Origin: Arthrinium phaeospermum
Lineage: Eukaryota; Ascomycota; Sordariomycetes; Amphisphaeriales; Apiosporaceae
Assembly (NCBI GenBank): GCA_006503535.1
Contig: QYRS01000011.1
Location: 2,294,001 to 2,358,000 of the forward strand
Reading direction: 5' to 3'
DNA length: 64,000 bases
Part shown: one piece after another, positions 1-12,425 of the stretch
Layout: every line of letters starts with the position of its first letter
How positions within the stretch are numbered: the stretch's first letter is position 1
The notes under the pieces: generated by a model
Told to the model about the DNA's origin: nothing
Seen by the model: only the letters and a program-made list of their open reading frames with translations
Database searches by the model: none
Translations under genes and position numbers: made by a program

Positions 1-930
1 TTCTTCCGATAGACGAACAAAAACAAAATAAAAACAAATTGGAAATTCAGTAAGATGAGAGTGATATCACGTACCGGCGAGAAACAGGCCAGAGCGGAAC
101 CCGAGCTCGTGACGCAAGTAGAAGAAACTCAGCAGGTAGGGTATCCCAGGACCGAAGCCAGCTTTGGGTCATGCTCATGTTAGCCAATTACATTCTGCTC
201 AATTCAAAGAAGCCGGCAGCGCAACAACAACCGCCACTCACCTTCCGAAGCCCCGAGCAGGAACCGCAGCGCCATGAGGCCGCCCCAGCTGGTCACGGCG
301 GCCTGGCAGGTGGCGACGACGCCCCAGGCCAAGACGATGAAGCAGGCCCAGGCGTGCGGGGGCAGCACCTTCCACATGATGATGAGGAACTCGAAGAGGA
401 TGTAGGGGATGTAGAAGATGGTCAGCAGCCACTCGTACTGGTCGCCGCGCAGGCCCAGGTCCTCCTCCATGCCCGCGATGCGCGCGTTGCTAAGGAGGGA
501 ATGATGTTAGCTGACATCTGTTCTGTTGTTCTTGTCGGTTCGTTGTCGAGCAGTGAATGAATGCGTGTTTGTTCTCTCTTGGAATTGAAGAAAAGGAAAG
601 AAATGGAACCAGTTATGCGTGCGCGACTCACCCAATGTTGGACCGGTCGAGAAAAGACAAGAGGACTATCATGGGGTTGTCAGTTCCTACGGAGCGATAC
701 ATTACGGCGCGGCACGGGAGCGGGCGGATGCGCCGGGACGTGCTTGGCAGGTTGGTTCACTTACACAAAAACGAGACCAGGGGGACTATGCGATGGTCCA
801 GCTTCCGGACGACGCGCCGTTCCAGCGCGGCATCGACGACGGCTGTGGCGCCCAATTTGGGTTCGATCTGAGCGGCATGGCCCTTTTCGGCATCTTGGTC
901 AGAGGCCTCATGCCGTATCGGGTCCGACAT
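1..930 (-). CDS. MFS anion/allantoate-type permease, 5' part (runs off the left edge)
   Basis: Major facilitator transporter of the anion:cation symporter (Dal5-like) type, acting in a membrane to import a small organic anion; the substrate cannot be told. The start codon is at 930. Exons read 930..765, 665..632, 489..242 and 161..75, with GTAAGT, GTGAGT, GTGAGT and GTACGT donors and consistent phases. The joined protein carries a hydrophilic N-terminus, then VPLVSFLFLLSFLDRSNIGN, the signature of TM1 and the following loop in this family. Next come MEEDLGLRG, a second helix and RFLLGASEAGFGPG, the conserved helix-4/5 region. About 178 residues of an expected 480-530 are inside the window; the next acceptor lies at or beyond base 1. 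Each ORF alone looks like noise and only the spliced model shows the family. The family call is secure. Confidence 0.85.
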
Positions 931-2845
931 TTTGTGGGTGTATAGATAAAGTTGAGAAGATGGCTTGGCAACGAGATGGTGATTAGGGAATGCAGTCCTT
1001 TTCTGCAGATACCAGCTCAATTTCCCCAGATGGCCAGGCTATTAACTACGATTTTTAATCACAGAAAACAGCAGACATTGAATGGAGGAATGAGGGGTGA
1101 GAGAATGAGCAAGTTGACGAAGCAGGGTGGCATTTCAAGTAAAAAGTAGTCTCCAACCGGCCCTGTCAACGAAAAGATGGTCGCTGTTTTGAGACAATAA
1201 GTCCCCAGGCCCGGTTCTCGCAGGCCTCCCAATGGCTTATCTTCTCTCATGGTGTGCGTGTGGTACAGTATCATCGAGCACACTAACCAAAACGCGATGG
1301 AGGGTTTGTTCTTTCCATGAACGGACCGACAGCGGTGAATAGACAATACACACCATGAGCTCGGTTCAGGGTCATGGGCTCGTCGAAAGAGAGGGTTGAG
1401 CAACCCCAATGATCCCCTCTTAGCGCCCAGCTACCCCAGAGATCAGCTACGGTAGGGCGGGGCTTGGCATGGCGGCGGGCCAATCGTTCGCCCTTGTCCT
1501 CCCTCCCTCATCACCGTAATTGCCGGAGCTTGGTTTTCTCACGCGGGGTAAAGAAAAAGCAGCATTGCATTCAATAGAGAGAAGGGGTGGACTCGGCGGT
1601 GCTCGAGACTGGACATCTTCAGGTCAACTTGAATCAGCGTCCTGTATCGAATTGATTAGATACAGCACAAGTATGCAAAACCCCCCGATGCGAGTGTTAC
1701 GCCGACGGTGGACTTGTACAGCTCCGGCATCGCCATGACTCTCGCGATACTGTCAGAGTATGTAGATGGAGCCCCAGTTTCCGGTATGCATCAGCAACCT
1801 GCAGTGTATACTACCTGGCACCACCACAACTCCAAAACCACACGCAAACACTTGCATACAACGTACATACATACCCTTACCCCTCTGCGCCGCGGAAGCC
1901 CCGGCGCCCTTCCATGTTCTGTCCCACTCCCAACAAACACCCCCCTCATCTAATACCACCTACACGAAGCTTGAGTGGTCAGCGAAACAGATAACCTCGA
2001 ATGTTGTTGTCGTGTCGGCCCTTTGCAAGAAAAAACGAGAAAATGGTGCGCGTCGATTGACGGTGCAGGCATCGGATGAGGGCAAATCGACGGCTCGACC
2101 TCCCAAAAAGGCCAAGGAGGCAAGGAGGATGCTTGATTCCCCTGACGTCAATTTCACCGCTCGCGCCAAGATCGGCGCGTTGCGAGAACACAGCGTTTTT
2201 ACCAATATTTAGCTCGACGAGAGACGCGGGTGTTCCCGTTCGGCGTCCAGTCCACATGCATGCAGTAGCATCATGAGATGACAGGCTTGCGGGCGATCGC
2301 GCCGGTATTCTTGTTTGTCGCATGTCGCATCGTGCGATCTTGGGAGGTCCCTCATCTCGCGGCGGGTTTTCGATCTGCTTCAGGGTTCCAAATGTGTTTG
2401 GTGGTGGTGGGGTCTTCTTCTCTGTAAGTGGGTGGTGGGCCACCTGTGCGCCCCCTCCAAAGGCATCTACTCCTCAACTTTGATGAGTTGTAGTCGTCAA
2501 CGATTTGACCACGGCGCACGCCAGACTTCATCCGGCCAAAAACCGCATCAGGCCTCTGCAGGACAGGGCTCGCCAGCTGGACTTTCCGGCGGTCTGGCGC
2601 TCGGGGAGAAGACGGGAAGACCTGACGACGGCACATTACTCGCCCGGCCGGCCCAGGCCATGCAAGCGACTCGGGAGCTAGCAGGTGACACATAGCCCAG
2701 TTCCCCGTCCCCGTCCCATCTCCTTCCATATAAAACGCATAACAGTTTCCTCCCGAGACAATCCTCCTCTTCCCGTGTTCTGTCCGTTCCCCTACTGCAC
2801 ACACGTATATGTAGCCGTTTCCCTCCGAAACCATTCAGGGCTCAC
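931..2845. other. intergenic, no gene seen
   Basis: This is the promoter side of the permease and the 3' side of the small membrane protein. ORFs of up to 160 codons occur on both strands, but none has recognisable domains, family-like sequence or usable splice sites. No tRNA or repeat was recognised. Confidence 0.6.
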
Positions 2846-3127
2846 TCAGGTGCCGCTCCGCGCCTCCCGCATCATCTGCAGCAGCCCGGCGCCGAAGAAG
2901 AGGACGAAGATGAAGCAGACGGTGCCGAGCAGGGAGGCGGCGTAGGTGGTGCGCGTGTGCGCCGGCACGCCCTGCCAGGTGTCGGCCCACGTCGGCATCG
3001 TGATGGTGCCCGTCTGCGCCGCGAACGCCATGGCGAAGACGAGCACCACCACCAGCGTCACCGTCACCTGCGCCACCATCAGCGCGGCGGCGCGGAACCG
3101 GCGGTTGGTCTGGATGGAGCGGGCCAT
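2846..3127 (-). CDS. small two-helix membrane protein, unknown function
   Basis: A 93-residue single-exon ORF beginning MARSIQTNRRFRAAALMVAQ. It has a basic N-terminus, a long hydrophobic segment at about residues 13-36, a polar loop rich in Thr and Trp (about 38-60), and a second hydrophobic segment at about 62-85 followed by a short basic tail. Both predicted helices and strong GC3 bias support coding. No family is recognised. It may be a small membrane protein of the ER or plasma membrane, but no function is proposed. The start is the only ATG that keeps the first helix intact; an upstream ORF in another frame is a shadow. Confidence 0.55.
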   Translation of the reverse strand: MARSIQTNRRFRAAALMVAQVTVTLVVVLVFAMAFAAQTGTITMPTWADTWQGVPAHTRTTYAASLLGTVCFIFVLFFGAGLLQMMREARSGT

Positions 3128-4655
3128 TGTGGACTTTTCTTTTCTCTTTGTTTCGTCTTATCGGGGTCGGCTTTTCTGTTTCCGCTGCTGGCTGTGTGTG
3201 TATGTGTTCTGTCACGCGATTCGATATGTTCGATGGGAAGTGAAATAGAGATTATAGGAATATATTGACTATGAATGGAGAAAGGGGAAAAGGTCGTAAA
3301 CACCTTGCAGGCAACATTACGACGTAATGGAGGGTGAGCGAGCCTGTCCATCTTTAGAAAAGAACATGCGTTTCGCTCAAACCTGCGCACAGCGAGGGCT
3401 GACGCTGACGACGGGCGGTTGGTTGGTTAACACTTACCTGTTCTGAGGCTTGGCTTTGGTCTTTGGGATTCAGCCGGACACTTTGAACTCCCCGACCCTC
3501 CGCATACCTACCTTCCCATCCTTCGTGTGCACATCTCTTGATTGGCGCAGACCACGTGCCTGCTTGGCAGACCGCCGTACACCCAAAAGAAATACGGCAG
3601 GCGTATTGCGGGGGGTAAGTGCGAGTGCGAGACGTCACTAGCAAACACTACAGAAATCAGCCCTGTGCGGGTGGCTAAGTCAGTAGTTGTAGTAAGCAAA
3701 GTGCGAGAGGGCCGCGCTTCTCACGACAATCGTGATCCCCCACAGCCATAGGTAAAACTACAGTCCATGTGCTGTGTAAATCGTTAAGGCCGCAGCAGTG
3801 CCAAGTCGCCAAGCTCGCCAAGTCCTTGGAGAAGGGGGGCATCTTCGGATCGTTCGGATGTCGTCGGTAAGTCCAAAGAACCCGACCAAGGATCTACATG
3901 GGGATGCGGTACACGATCTTTGCAGTCGTGCGCGCGGCATACGGCACGGGGGACAGGCTCGGTTTTACTTGATGAAAGACCACTGCAAGTCCTACTTGAC
4001 GTAATTGATCGGTTGTTTTTCTGACTGTTGATGGAATCCGGCCGTTTCTTGGCTTACATCTGTCCTGCACCACTAAGTAAATAAGCTCACGTCGCGCCTG
4101 GGAAAAGAGTACCTCTTGTCAGACTCCCCGTGCGAATGACGGCCGAGTTCGAGCATCGGCGATAAAAACAGAAGATGTTTTGAGCACTTTTATAAACGTA
4201 TAACTGAGCAGTATTCTACTAAACCGGAACCCGAAGAATCCTAATCTGATTACGTCGGTCGCTTTGCTTGTTCGCCTATGAAGGCGGGCGGAAGAGGTGG
4301 GACAAAAATAGGAAGTCTTTCAACCTCTGGGAACTCGACTGCAGGATTCCCGATGAGCCCGAGCCTGATCCTGCACAGCAATAGGGGCTGGGCAGTCAGT
4401 GACGCGCCCCCTCTCAGTCAGCGACATGCTGGTGGGACAGCGGAACAACGAAATGCATCTGCGGATTACGGAATGGTCGGCAACGTAGGCGTTAGACGAC
4501 CCCTTGCTGCAAGGGGAAAGCTTGACTGGTAGAACCATGATTAGACTTCCATCTCTCATTCGGTTTGGCTAGCTGCATCTCTTGGATCAGGACTTTATCC
4601 GATCATCAAACCCCCACCCACAGACCAGCCATCACGGAAGCCACCAAACCTGCCA
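3128..4655. other. intergenic, no gene seen
   Basis: Region between the small membrane protein and the 3' end of the GH115 gene. Only short unrelated ORFs are present and no RNA gene or repeat was recognised. Confidence 0.6.
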
Positions 4656-7600
4656 TTACTTCCACCCTCTCGTAGCAGCACCACCAGTTGTCTTGCCCGC
4701 ATCCTTGACACCGCGATCCCTCCCCCCACCCGCAGCGATCCCCCCTACCACCGAAGCCTGCCCCGCGAAGCTCGACCCATCATACCCGCCCCCCCTCTCG
4801 TCCCGCCCGACGAGGAAGCTCTCGGGCGGGCCCAGGTAGCTCGGCCGGACCCCGCCGAGATCGACGACGATCTTCTGCACGACCACGCTCGGCGCCAGCC
4901 CCCACACCCGGAGCGTGTGCGCCCCCTCGCCCGGCACCTCCCACGTCGTCGTCGTGTTGTGGCTCGGGTGGCGGCCCCAGACGGCGTCGGCGACGGCGGC
5001 GCCCCAGCCGGGGGGCATGCCCTGGCCCACGCTGTCGCCGACAAAGGCCTGGGTTTTGATAGCTCCGGACGAAGAGGGAGAAGATGAGTCCCCAGAGCCG
5101 GCAGGGAAAAGGGACACGGCAAACTGCAGCGGCGTCTTGTCCGAGAGGTAGTTCTGCGTCGGCGAGAGGTACAGCGTCACGTTGGCCCGGCTCGCGTTGC
5201 TGAAGAGGTACAGGTCGTACTCGAGCGCGGGCCCGGACTCGGGGGTCTGGGGCGGCGCGTCCTGGGGCCAGAGGGTGACGCCGCCGAAGGTGCGGCCGTA
5301 GTTGGCGAGGGTGCGGTACGTTACGTTGTTCGAATCCTCCGAGCTCGGGTCCAGAGTGCTGTTTCGTTTGCTGATGGGAAATGATGATGAGGTGGGACGG
5401 TAGATGCGTTGGTAGTTGGGCCCCTCGATGGCGACGTGACCGTCCGACTCGACGAAGCCGGCGGTGAAGTTGGCGGGGACGCGGCGCAGGTGGATGGGGA
5501 CCTGCACGATCGGCGGGCTGTACCACTTGCTGAACCCGGCCCGCCCGCAGCCCGACGTGAAGTTGATCTTGGCCACGGTGTTGTTGACGATCCGCGGCGC
5601 CGCGGCCCAGTCCACCGACACGAACACGCGCGAGTCCGTGCCGTTGCCGGGCCCGATGGCGCCGCTCGAGGACGACAGCTGGACCCAGGGCGTGTCGACC
5701 TGGGCGGACCAGTCGCAGGCCTTGGGCCCCCGGGCGAAGACGTCGAACCAGCGGGTCGAGGGGCCGTAGGGGTCCAGGGGCGGCAGGGCCAGCGTGTTGC
5801 CCGAGTTGGCGTGGTACTTGTCGTCGCCGGGGATCGTGGCGTTGGAGCCTTCGACCGAGATGCCGATCCCGCCCGCCACGGACGCGACGGCCGCCTGGAC
5901 GTACTGCAGCGCCGGGGCGACGTTGCGCATCGGCTGCTGCCAGTATCCGTCAAACCCAAAGTGCGTTTCTGTCTAACAGTTAGCGAACCCGCTTTCCCAG
6001 ATTACTTACTCGATTTGAACTTACGATCCATCATCGCCGCCCACTTCCCATCCAGCAACTCGTCCCACCTCCCCGTCAGCTCCCCATCGGCATCCAGATC
6101 CGCCATGACCCCCCGCATGTACTCGTTGGCCGAGCTGCGGCGCTGGCCCGCGTAGACGGCGTTCTTGGCGGCCCCGATATGCACCTTGTGCACGAGCTCG
6201 CCCCCGAGGATGGGGTGCAGGACCATCTCGAAGAAGGCCGCCTTGTGCGCCTCGTCCAGCCCCTCGTAGACGCGCTGCGCGTCCGCCGCCAGCCGCGCCC
6301 ACTGCCCCAGCACCGCGTCGGCCTCGCCGTAGTTGACGACCGAGTAGACGTGGGGCTCGACCAGCTCGAACTTGCGGCGGGCGGCGTACATGCCGAACCG
6401 CGTCAGGATGTCGGCGATTTCGTCTGCCACAACGGCATGGTCGCCGCCAAACTCGCGCGCCGCCCACGCCGAAAGCCAGTCCCCGACCGCGTCGACCCCC
6501 CACCGCTCGGCGTCGTACGCCATGTCGAGGAAGTGGCTCAGCGGCAGCTCGAGCGGCTTGAGGTCGCCCACGTTGACGATCCAGATGCGGTCGGCGCCGT
6601 GGGCGCGGGCGAGCTGCATCTGCTCCGCCGTCTTCTCGAGCTGGACCGTGTTGACCCACTTGTAGTTGCGGACGTCGCCGACGTAGTCGAAGTGATAATA
6701 GACGCCCGCGCCGCCGGGCCGCCCCTTCTCCTCCGCGATGGGCACGCGGCGCACGTTGCCCCAGTTGTCGTCGGCCCAGAGCAAAGTGATGTCCTCGGGC
6801 ACCGCGAGGCCGCCGTCTTGGAGGTAGGACATGACCTCCTTGTACAGGCACCACATCTGCGGCACCTCGGTCGCGTTGGCCTCCAGCACGTCCTCGATGA
6901 TGTCGCGCTGGTGCGCCACCAGCGTCTCGAGCATGGCGACGATAACGTCGGTGCCGAGGCCCTCGATGGCGGTGTCGCCCGTGCCCCGCATCCCCATGGT
7001 CCACAAGCTGTTGCGCGCGTAGGGTTTCGCGCGCTGGGCGCCGTAGACGAAGTACTCGTCGATGGTCTTATTATTCAGATTGTACGCCCAGGGCCCCAAC
7101 CCCTCGTTGATGTAAAACGTCTGGAACTCGTTCTGGGCGCGCATCATGGGCTCCGTGTGCGAGCTGCCGAGCACGACCTCCCACGCGTCGGCGAGCGGCT
7201 GGTTGGCCGCGTCGTCGACCTCGAACATGGAGCCCCAGAGCGCCGGCCACAGGTAGTTGGCCCGCAGCCGCAGCAGCACCTCGAAGACGCGCGGGTAGAA
7301 GTCCCGATTATATCCCACGGCGCCGTTGGGGGTGTCGGCGTAGTTGCGGCTCACCCACCCGGACAGGCCGGGCTGCTCGTCGTTGAGGAAGAAGCCGCGG
7401 TACTTGACCGAGGGCGGGCCCTGCACTTTGCCCCCGGGCAGGAACCAGATTTGCTCGTGCTGCTGGACGGGGACGTCGGCCCACCAGTACCAGGGGCTGA
7501 CGCCGATTTGCTCGCTGATGTCGTAGAGGCCGAAGATGGCGCCGCGCGGGTCGCTGCCGGCGACGACCACGGCTTGGGGGCAGCCGGGGATGGGGTCCTC

Positions 7601-8191
7601 GACGAGCTTCGACACGAACGACTCCCATTTCCCCTGGATTTCCGAAACGTCGAGTTTGCCGCTCGAGACGAGATCGTCAATGACCTTGGAGTGGCCGATC
7701 GTGCCGACGATGACGACCGTGTCCTTGGCCGAAGGGTCTGTGTAGTTGGGGCCGTAGAAGTATTCTGTGCTGTTCACCGAGTACTATGATGGGTTCCCAA
7801 AAGGTAAGTTAGTTGTACTGTACTGTTGACAATCTGGTATCACTTTCGAGGGCTCTTCTTGCAGGGCCACACTCACATGAGTATAGTTGCTGTTGATGGG
7901 TCTATACTCGTAGGCGATCGGGCGCGCGTCCACTTCCCCATTGCTCAGACCGAAGTTGTTCCCCGTGACGCGGCCGAAGTCGGTCGCCAGATCGCCAGCG
8001 GCCCGGATCACGCCCCAGTGCTCATTGTCCGAGACCAGGATCTGGGGTGTCGTGATGGCACCACCGGCGAGCTGGAAACCGCCGGGGACATCTTTGAAGC
8101 TGACCACGGGCAATTGGCCCAGGGCAGATACGAGAGGGACAGCCGTCGCTGCGAGGAGCGACAAGGCTGTCTTGATGGATTGAGCGCGCAT
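4656..8191 (-). CDS. secreted glycoside hydrolase family 115 (xylan alpha-1,2-glucuronidase)
   Basis: Predicted to remove (4-O-methyl)glucuronic acid side chains from xylan outside the cell. Three exons, 8191..7877, 7783..6025 and 5968..4656, join in phase to 1128 residues plus stop. Residues 1-24 form a signal peptide (MRAQSIKTALSLLAATAVPL then VSALG). The GH115 core follows, with VVIVGTIGHSKVIDDL, PWYWWADVP, PSVKYRGFFLNDEQPGL, NYLWPALWGSMFEVDD, SSHTEPMMR, a WADDNWGNVRR segment and THFGFDGYWQQPM. The last motif is rebuilt exactly across intron 2 (MMD|QTHFG), which fixes that splice site. The C-terminal third is the beta-rich GH115 C-terminal domain, ending in a Gly-rich tail. Length is usual for fungal members. 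The 536-codon ORF on the opposite strand is a GC-bias shadow. It is isolated from other hydrolases. Family assignment is confident; substrate specificity is inferred from the family. Confidence 0.93.
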
Positions 8192-11100
8192 GGCTGTGGG
8201 TGTTATAGGGAAGATCTAATTAGACATCCACAAGCCTCTGAGCGCGCTGACATCAGTGTCGGCGATGGGCCTGACATGAGGGTAGGACACCCTCGTGATG
8301 TAGGTTAGCATGATGATCTATTTATGTATGCACGTTGTTTTTCCCAGTCGGCTCAATATGCCGCACACCTACGACGGTGTAGAGGGTCGTACGTAGTATC
8401 ATCTTACATGGCGAGGGTCGCATGCAGGAAAAAGAACAACAGAACTGCCAAGGGTCACCTATGGTGCCTGAATTGACCACCCCCCGGTTTCTCCAGGAAG
8501 AGGGTTTTCTGGTAACGGAAGCTGGTTCGCGGGCTTTCTCAGCCCGAGAGGGTTGATGATGGACGGGCCGTCCTGGCCATGCCCCCATGTCCTCTTTTCC
8601 CCCGCACGACGCATCGCTAGCGGCTCAAACCCCGCGGGGTTGCGGTGTTGTTCGGCTCGCTCACCGACTTGACCAAAAGAAAGCACCATGGCCAACTGTA
8701 AGACCCGGACGCTCATGCTACATGTCTTTCTTCTCTGTGATCCATTGTTGGCGAAGATGCCGACGTCGATACTTATAATCGAGTACTCTCTGAACATGTC
8801 CCAACCTATGTCCCTCAATTGCAGCATGTAGATGGGGGGGCAGCGTATGATCATCCCCAACTCATTCTCGAAAGCGTTCGGGCTTGGGGTTGCAGGCTTC
8901 CCCAACCGCTAAACAGGGGGCTGGGTTGGGGTACTTCGGACCTGCGGAGAATGTTGCATTTAGCCTGAGATCGGGACATATCCCATCGTTCGGTTCGGTC
9001 GCACTGGACTGACGTATTGCCAATGTTCGCGTGCTACCGCCATGCTGCGATGACCCCTCAAGCTATCGCCAAGACAATCGATTTAACGAAATTGAATGGG
9101 CTCAGGTTGAGCACACAACACTCGCTACAGGTCCATGCAGTGTCTGCCTCCGAGGCCAATAAAGGTGACCGACCATTTTATGGGAGCAATGCAATAGAGC
9201 GCCGGGTCATTGACCGGTGGATGACCAGACCGCTCCCGTCCCTGCCCGCGGCGGAGTCGCCATCGTGGCCGGAGCCGTGCAGACCCAACGTCCTGGCCCC
9301 CGATTTCCCCGCGAGTCAGCGTCCTCCGCCTCCAGACTGACAGCAGCTCCGCCGCTGTCCGGAACGTGCTTGATGCTCGGGTACCCAGCGAGCCACGTCC
9401 GTATCCGTACCGCAAGCGCCACCTGGTCTACTCAATTGCGCCACTCACTTTGAGCCTCTTGCCAAGATTCCCGGTTATTGGAACCGAGGCTGATCGCATT
9501 GGTACTGTAGCTGACCCGGATGAGGCTGTAAAATGAGGCGAAAGCTTGTGGTGCGAACCAAATGATAGCCCATTTCACGAATGCGCCATCATGTGACCGT
9601 TTGCCTCCATATTGTCCCGATGGCACAAATATCAACTTGGGCCTCGGCCAGCCTGTCCTCATTAACGCAATCCTTGGCACACCCAACCAGGCTCGTGTCA
9701 CAATGCCGCCGCTGCCCAGCCGAGAGCTCGACATGTCGTCCTGGTTCTTGGGCCAGTTCCTGTACTGTGTTACCATCACCAACCAATGCTCATCAGTGGC
9801 TGAAGGTAATGACAGGAGGCAATTCCTCACGGGGATGCTGTTGCCCTGCACCCGCAGCGGGTGCTTCGGCGCTTTTCTTTAGGCGAGAAACCGGGCATAG
9901 TGCTAAGCGACAACGGCGTTTCCAGCGTTGCGAGCAACCTGAGTGAGGCTAGTACACGACACGCCGGTGGAGCAGCGGTAACGGTTCTCGAGTGGGCACC
10001 TCCGCGGTCCGGCCGGTGGGGTTCCTCATATCATGAAGATGGGGTTTCCTAACATCACTTGGTTGACGTCAAAAAGTTTCTTCCTATTCTCCTGCGGCAC
10101 AGCAGCTCTTCCGACGGTTGCGAGCCGAGGCTGCTGTGCTGTGCCGCCAATAAGAGAGGCATGTTTCCACGGTAAACCACCAAACGCAAGTTGACGTCCT
10201 TTTGCAGAGCCTACCGCACTCATTATGGGAAAGATATGCCCATCTTAAGCCCCCCAGTGTAAAAGCTTCAGGATTGATATTTAATCTGCGAGGTCCCCTC
10301 TGTCCGTGGGTGCAAAGTAGATATTATGATCTTGATTACCTACCACGAACTGGCCAGCCCCTGGCGGCGCGCAAGACCCCGCATCGTCGAAAGGCCGTGG
10401 CTCGTGTGTGGTTGTGCCAATTTCCCTGGGGGCGGAGGGACGATATTGCGAACCCCTAATGCTCCCACTGCCCTTACCTCCCACAGAAGTCCAGCATTTG
10501 ATCGCAAGACTGCGCGTCCAGCAAAATGATCTGCTTAGGGATTTAAGTTGCCTTGCAGTTCTGCCAAAGTAAATCAAGCTCGACTTGCAAGCTTAAAGCA
10601 CATGATTTGCGCCGGAAGAACCTGCCGGGAGGATCACCCCTTGCTGCCGAGATGATCTGAGGTTGTCCTGGTGGAGCCGGTGGCACTTGGCGATTGGACG
10701 CCGTCACGCCGGGACATAACTCGCTCCTAATCGGTCACGGCTCGCAGGGAATCATGTTCCCAAAACAGCGTCGTTGGATGTTGCGCATGATTGACAGTCT
10801 CTCGTCTCCGAGACACCGGTAGCGAAGAATCTTGCACATGCAGAGGCGAGAAGACCAAGCCGGCTCTGTTGAATTGTCACCCTTAAAGCGAAGGTCAGGG
10901 AGTGGCATTGCCATTGTCACAACCACTGCTGGAGAAACCCACAAGTTCCCTTGAGTTGTAGTGAGTACTACCTACTGAGTCAGTATTTGCATATCAGCAT
11001 TAATATGCCGGGCATAGTATAAGTGCATGACTCGCGCGACCGCCTCTGCATATGTAAGGTCCTTCTGCAACGCCAGCATGCGCGCTCGATACGATCGGCC

Positions 11101-11956
11101 CAGGTCAGAGGTTGGATCGGGTGCGGCGGTGAATGTGTGCCATCGAACCAACGCTGGTTGTGATTCGGGACAACCAAGTTTGACTTGCGCCCTTTTGTGT
11201 GATGGCCGCCAGGATACTATCAGACACAGTCCGACTCCGGCAGGAGGGCATGTGACCAATCCGCGTACATGCTCATTGGTCATTGGGTTAAGTGTAAGCA
11301 GGGCCATTTGACAGCTCGGCAGCTGCATGCCGACCGTTAAATAGATTTAAAAATAACCGTTGGCCAGTGTTTTAATTGATTTGCACAGGTACATTACTGG
11401 GGGAATTGGGCCATCATAGCTTTCAATGCAGTCGGCACCGTGCGTTCGTTCTTGCTTCTCCTACTCAATTTGACGGAGGTCGATTGTCCCAACCCGGCCC
11501 ACCGTATTATACGGGCCGGACCGACTAGGTGGTTTAGCTATCCAGGGGCCAGCCAACCGTCCGGAAGATCCGCGGCCAATCATGGCCGGGCAAAAAGTGA
11601 CAGGTGGATGCCGCGGTCAGGGCCCCCCCTGCCAAGTCCTCACCGTGGTGTTCGCGACAGGGGCCGATAGCCTTCAATATCGATGGTCCGTGAGATTGCA
11701 AGTGACGAATCGCCCATGGGTTTCGTTGGTGCCAAGCCCCGCCTAGGACCTCGGTGAACCTTCGCCCACCACCCACCTCGCGCATTGGGGGCCATTCGGG
11801 GCGCCTTGTCGACGAATCTGGCGTCCGAACCAGTGTCCAAGGCGCGGCCAGAACCAAAATCTGCCGGGGGCGTGGAGCCCTATCGGTCGCAATGGCGATG
11901 GGTCGAGGGCAGGTTTCCGAAGGCGACGGTTATTCTGACCCAACTAGTAACCCCTA
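8192..11956. other. gene-poor intergenic DNA
   Basis: Nearly 3.8 kb with only short ORFs (up to ~150 codons), none with recognisable domains or credible introns. An ORF on the minus strand at 10972-11328 has a mildly protein-like C-terminal half but no family resemblance. The promoter of the GH115 gene should lie in the first few hundred bases. Confidence 0.55.
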
Positions 11957-12425
11957 CAGGCCTTACCCTAGTTAACAGATAAGACTCGGGCAACAAATAT
12001 TTATGCATTAAGTGGCAAATATCTGTTATCCGGCTCGCACGTGACTAAAAGTGGGTCCAGTTCCGGGCCAGAAAAGCACCAAATCGAGGGCCTGGAGGGC
12101 TGGTTTCTAGGCTGGTCCGGTAGGTATGGCTGGTGATGTGGCTGGTGATGTGGCTAGTGGGGCCGGTGGGTGGACTGGAAGGGTAGGTGGGCTGGGTGGT
12201 GAGCCCGTTGGAACCTCAAATTTCATAGGGAAATGCACCAAAAGTGGAGGAAACAGGGGGCCGGTGACCCCTGTTCCGAACCCCTGTTGTCGTATATTTT
12301 CAGAAGCCATATCTGTTATCTGTTTATGCATTAACGCCACCAAAAACGAGTCGGGCAGCCAAAAAATATCTCCTAAGTGGCATATATGCACCAAGTGGCA
12401 TATCTGTTAACTAGGGTAGAGCCTG
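11957..12425. mobile_element. MITE-like element 1, TA-flanked, 27-bp terminal inverted repeats
   Basis: The left end reads CAGGCCTTACCCTAGTTAAC (11957 onward) and the reverse complement of the right end reads CAGGCTCTACCCTAGTTAAC. The inverted repeat continues to 27 bp with 25 matches. Both ends are flanked by TA (11955-11956 and 12426-12427), which fits a Tc1/mariner-type target duplication. The 469-bp interior has no transposase ORF. It holds repeated subterminal words (AAGTGGCA three times, TATCTGTTAT twice) and a G-rich direct repeat near 12126-12155. This makes it a non-autonomous element. The superfamily is inferred from the TA only. Confidence 0.75.

Noticed and set aside
6179..7789. 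536-codon plus-strand ORF across the GH115 gene
   Set aside because: It is the antisense of a clear GH115 exon. Its Val/Asp/His/Arg-rich composition is what a GC3-rich gene produces on the opposite strand.
10972..11328. 118-codon minus-strand ORF in the gene desert
   Set aside because: Its C-terminal half looks mildly protein-like, but nothing recognisable was found and an overlapping plus-strand ORF of similar size exists.
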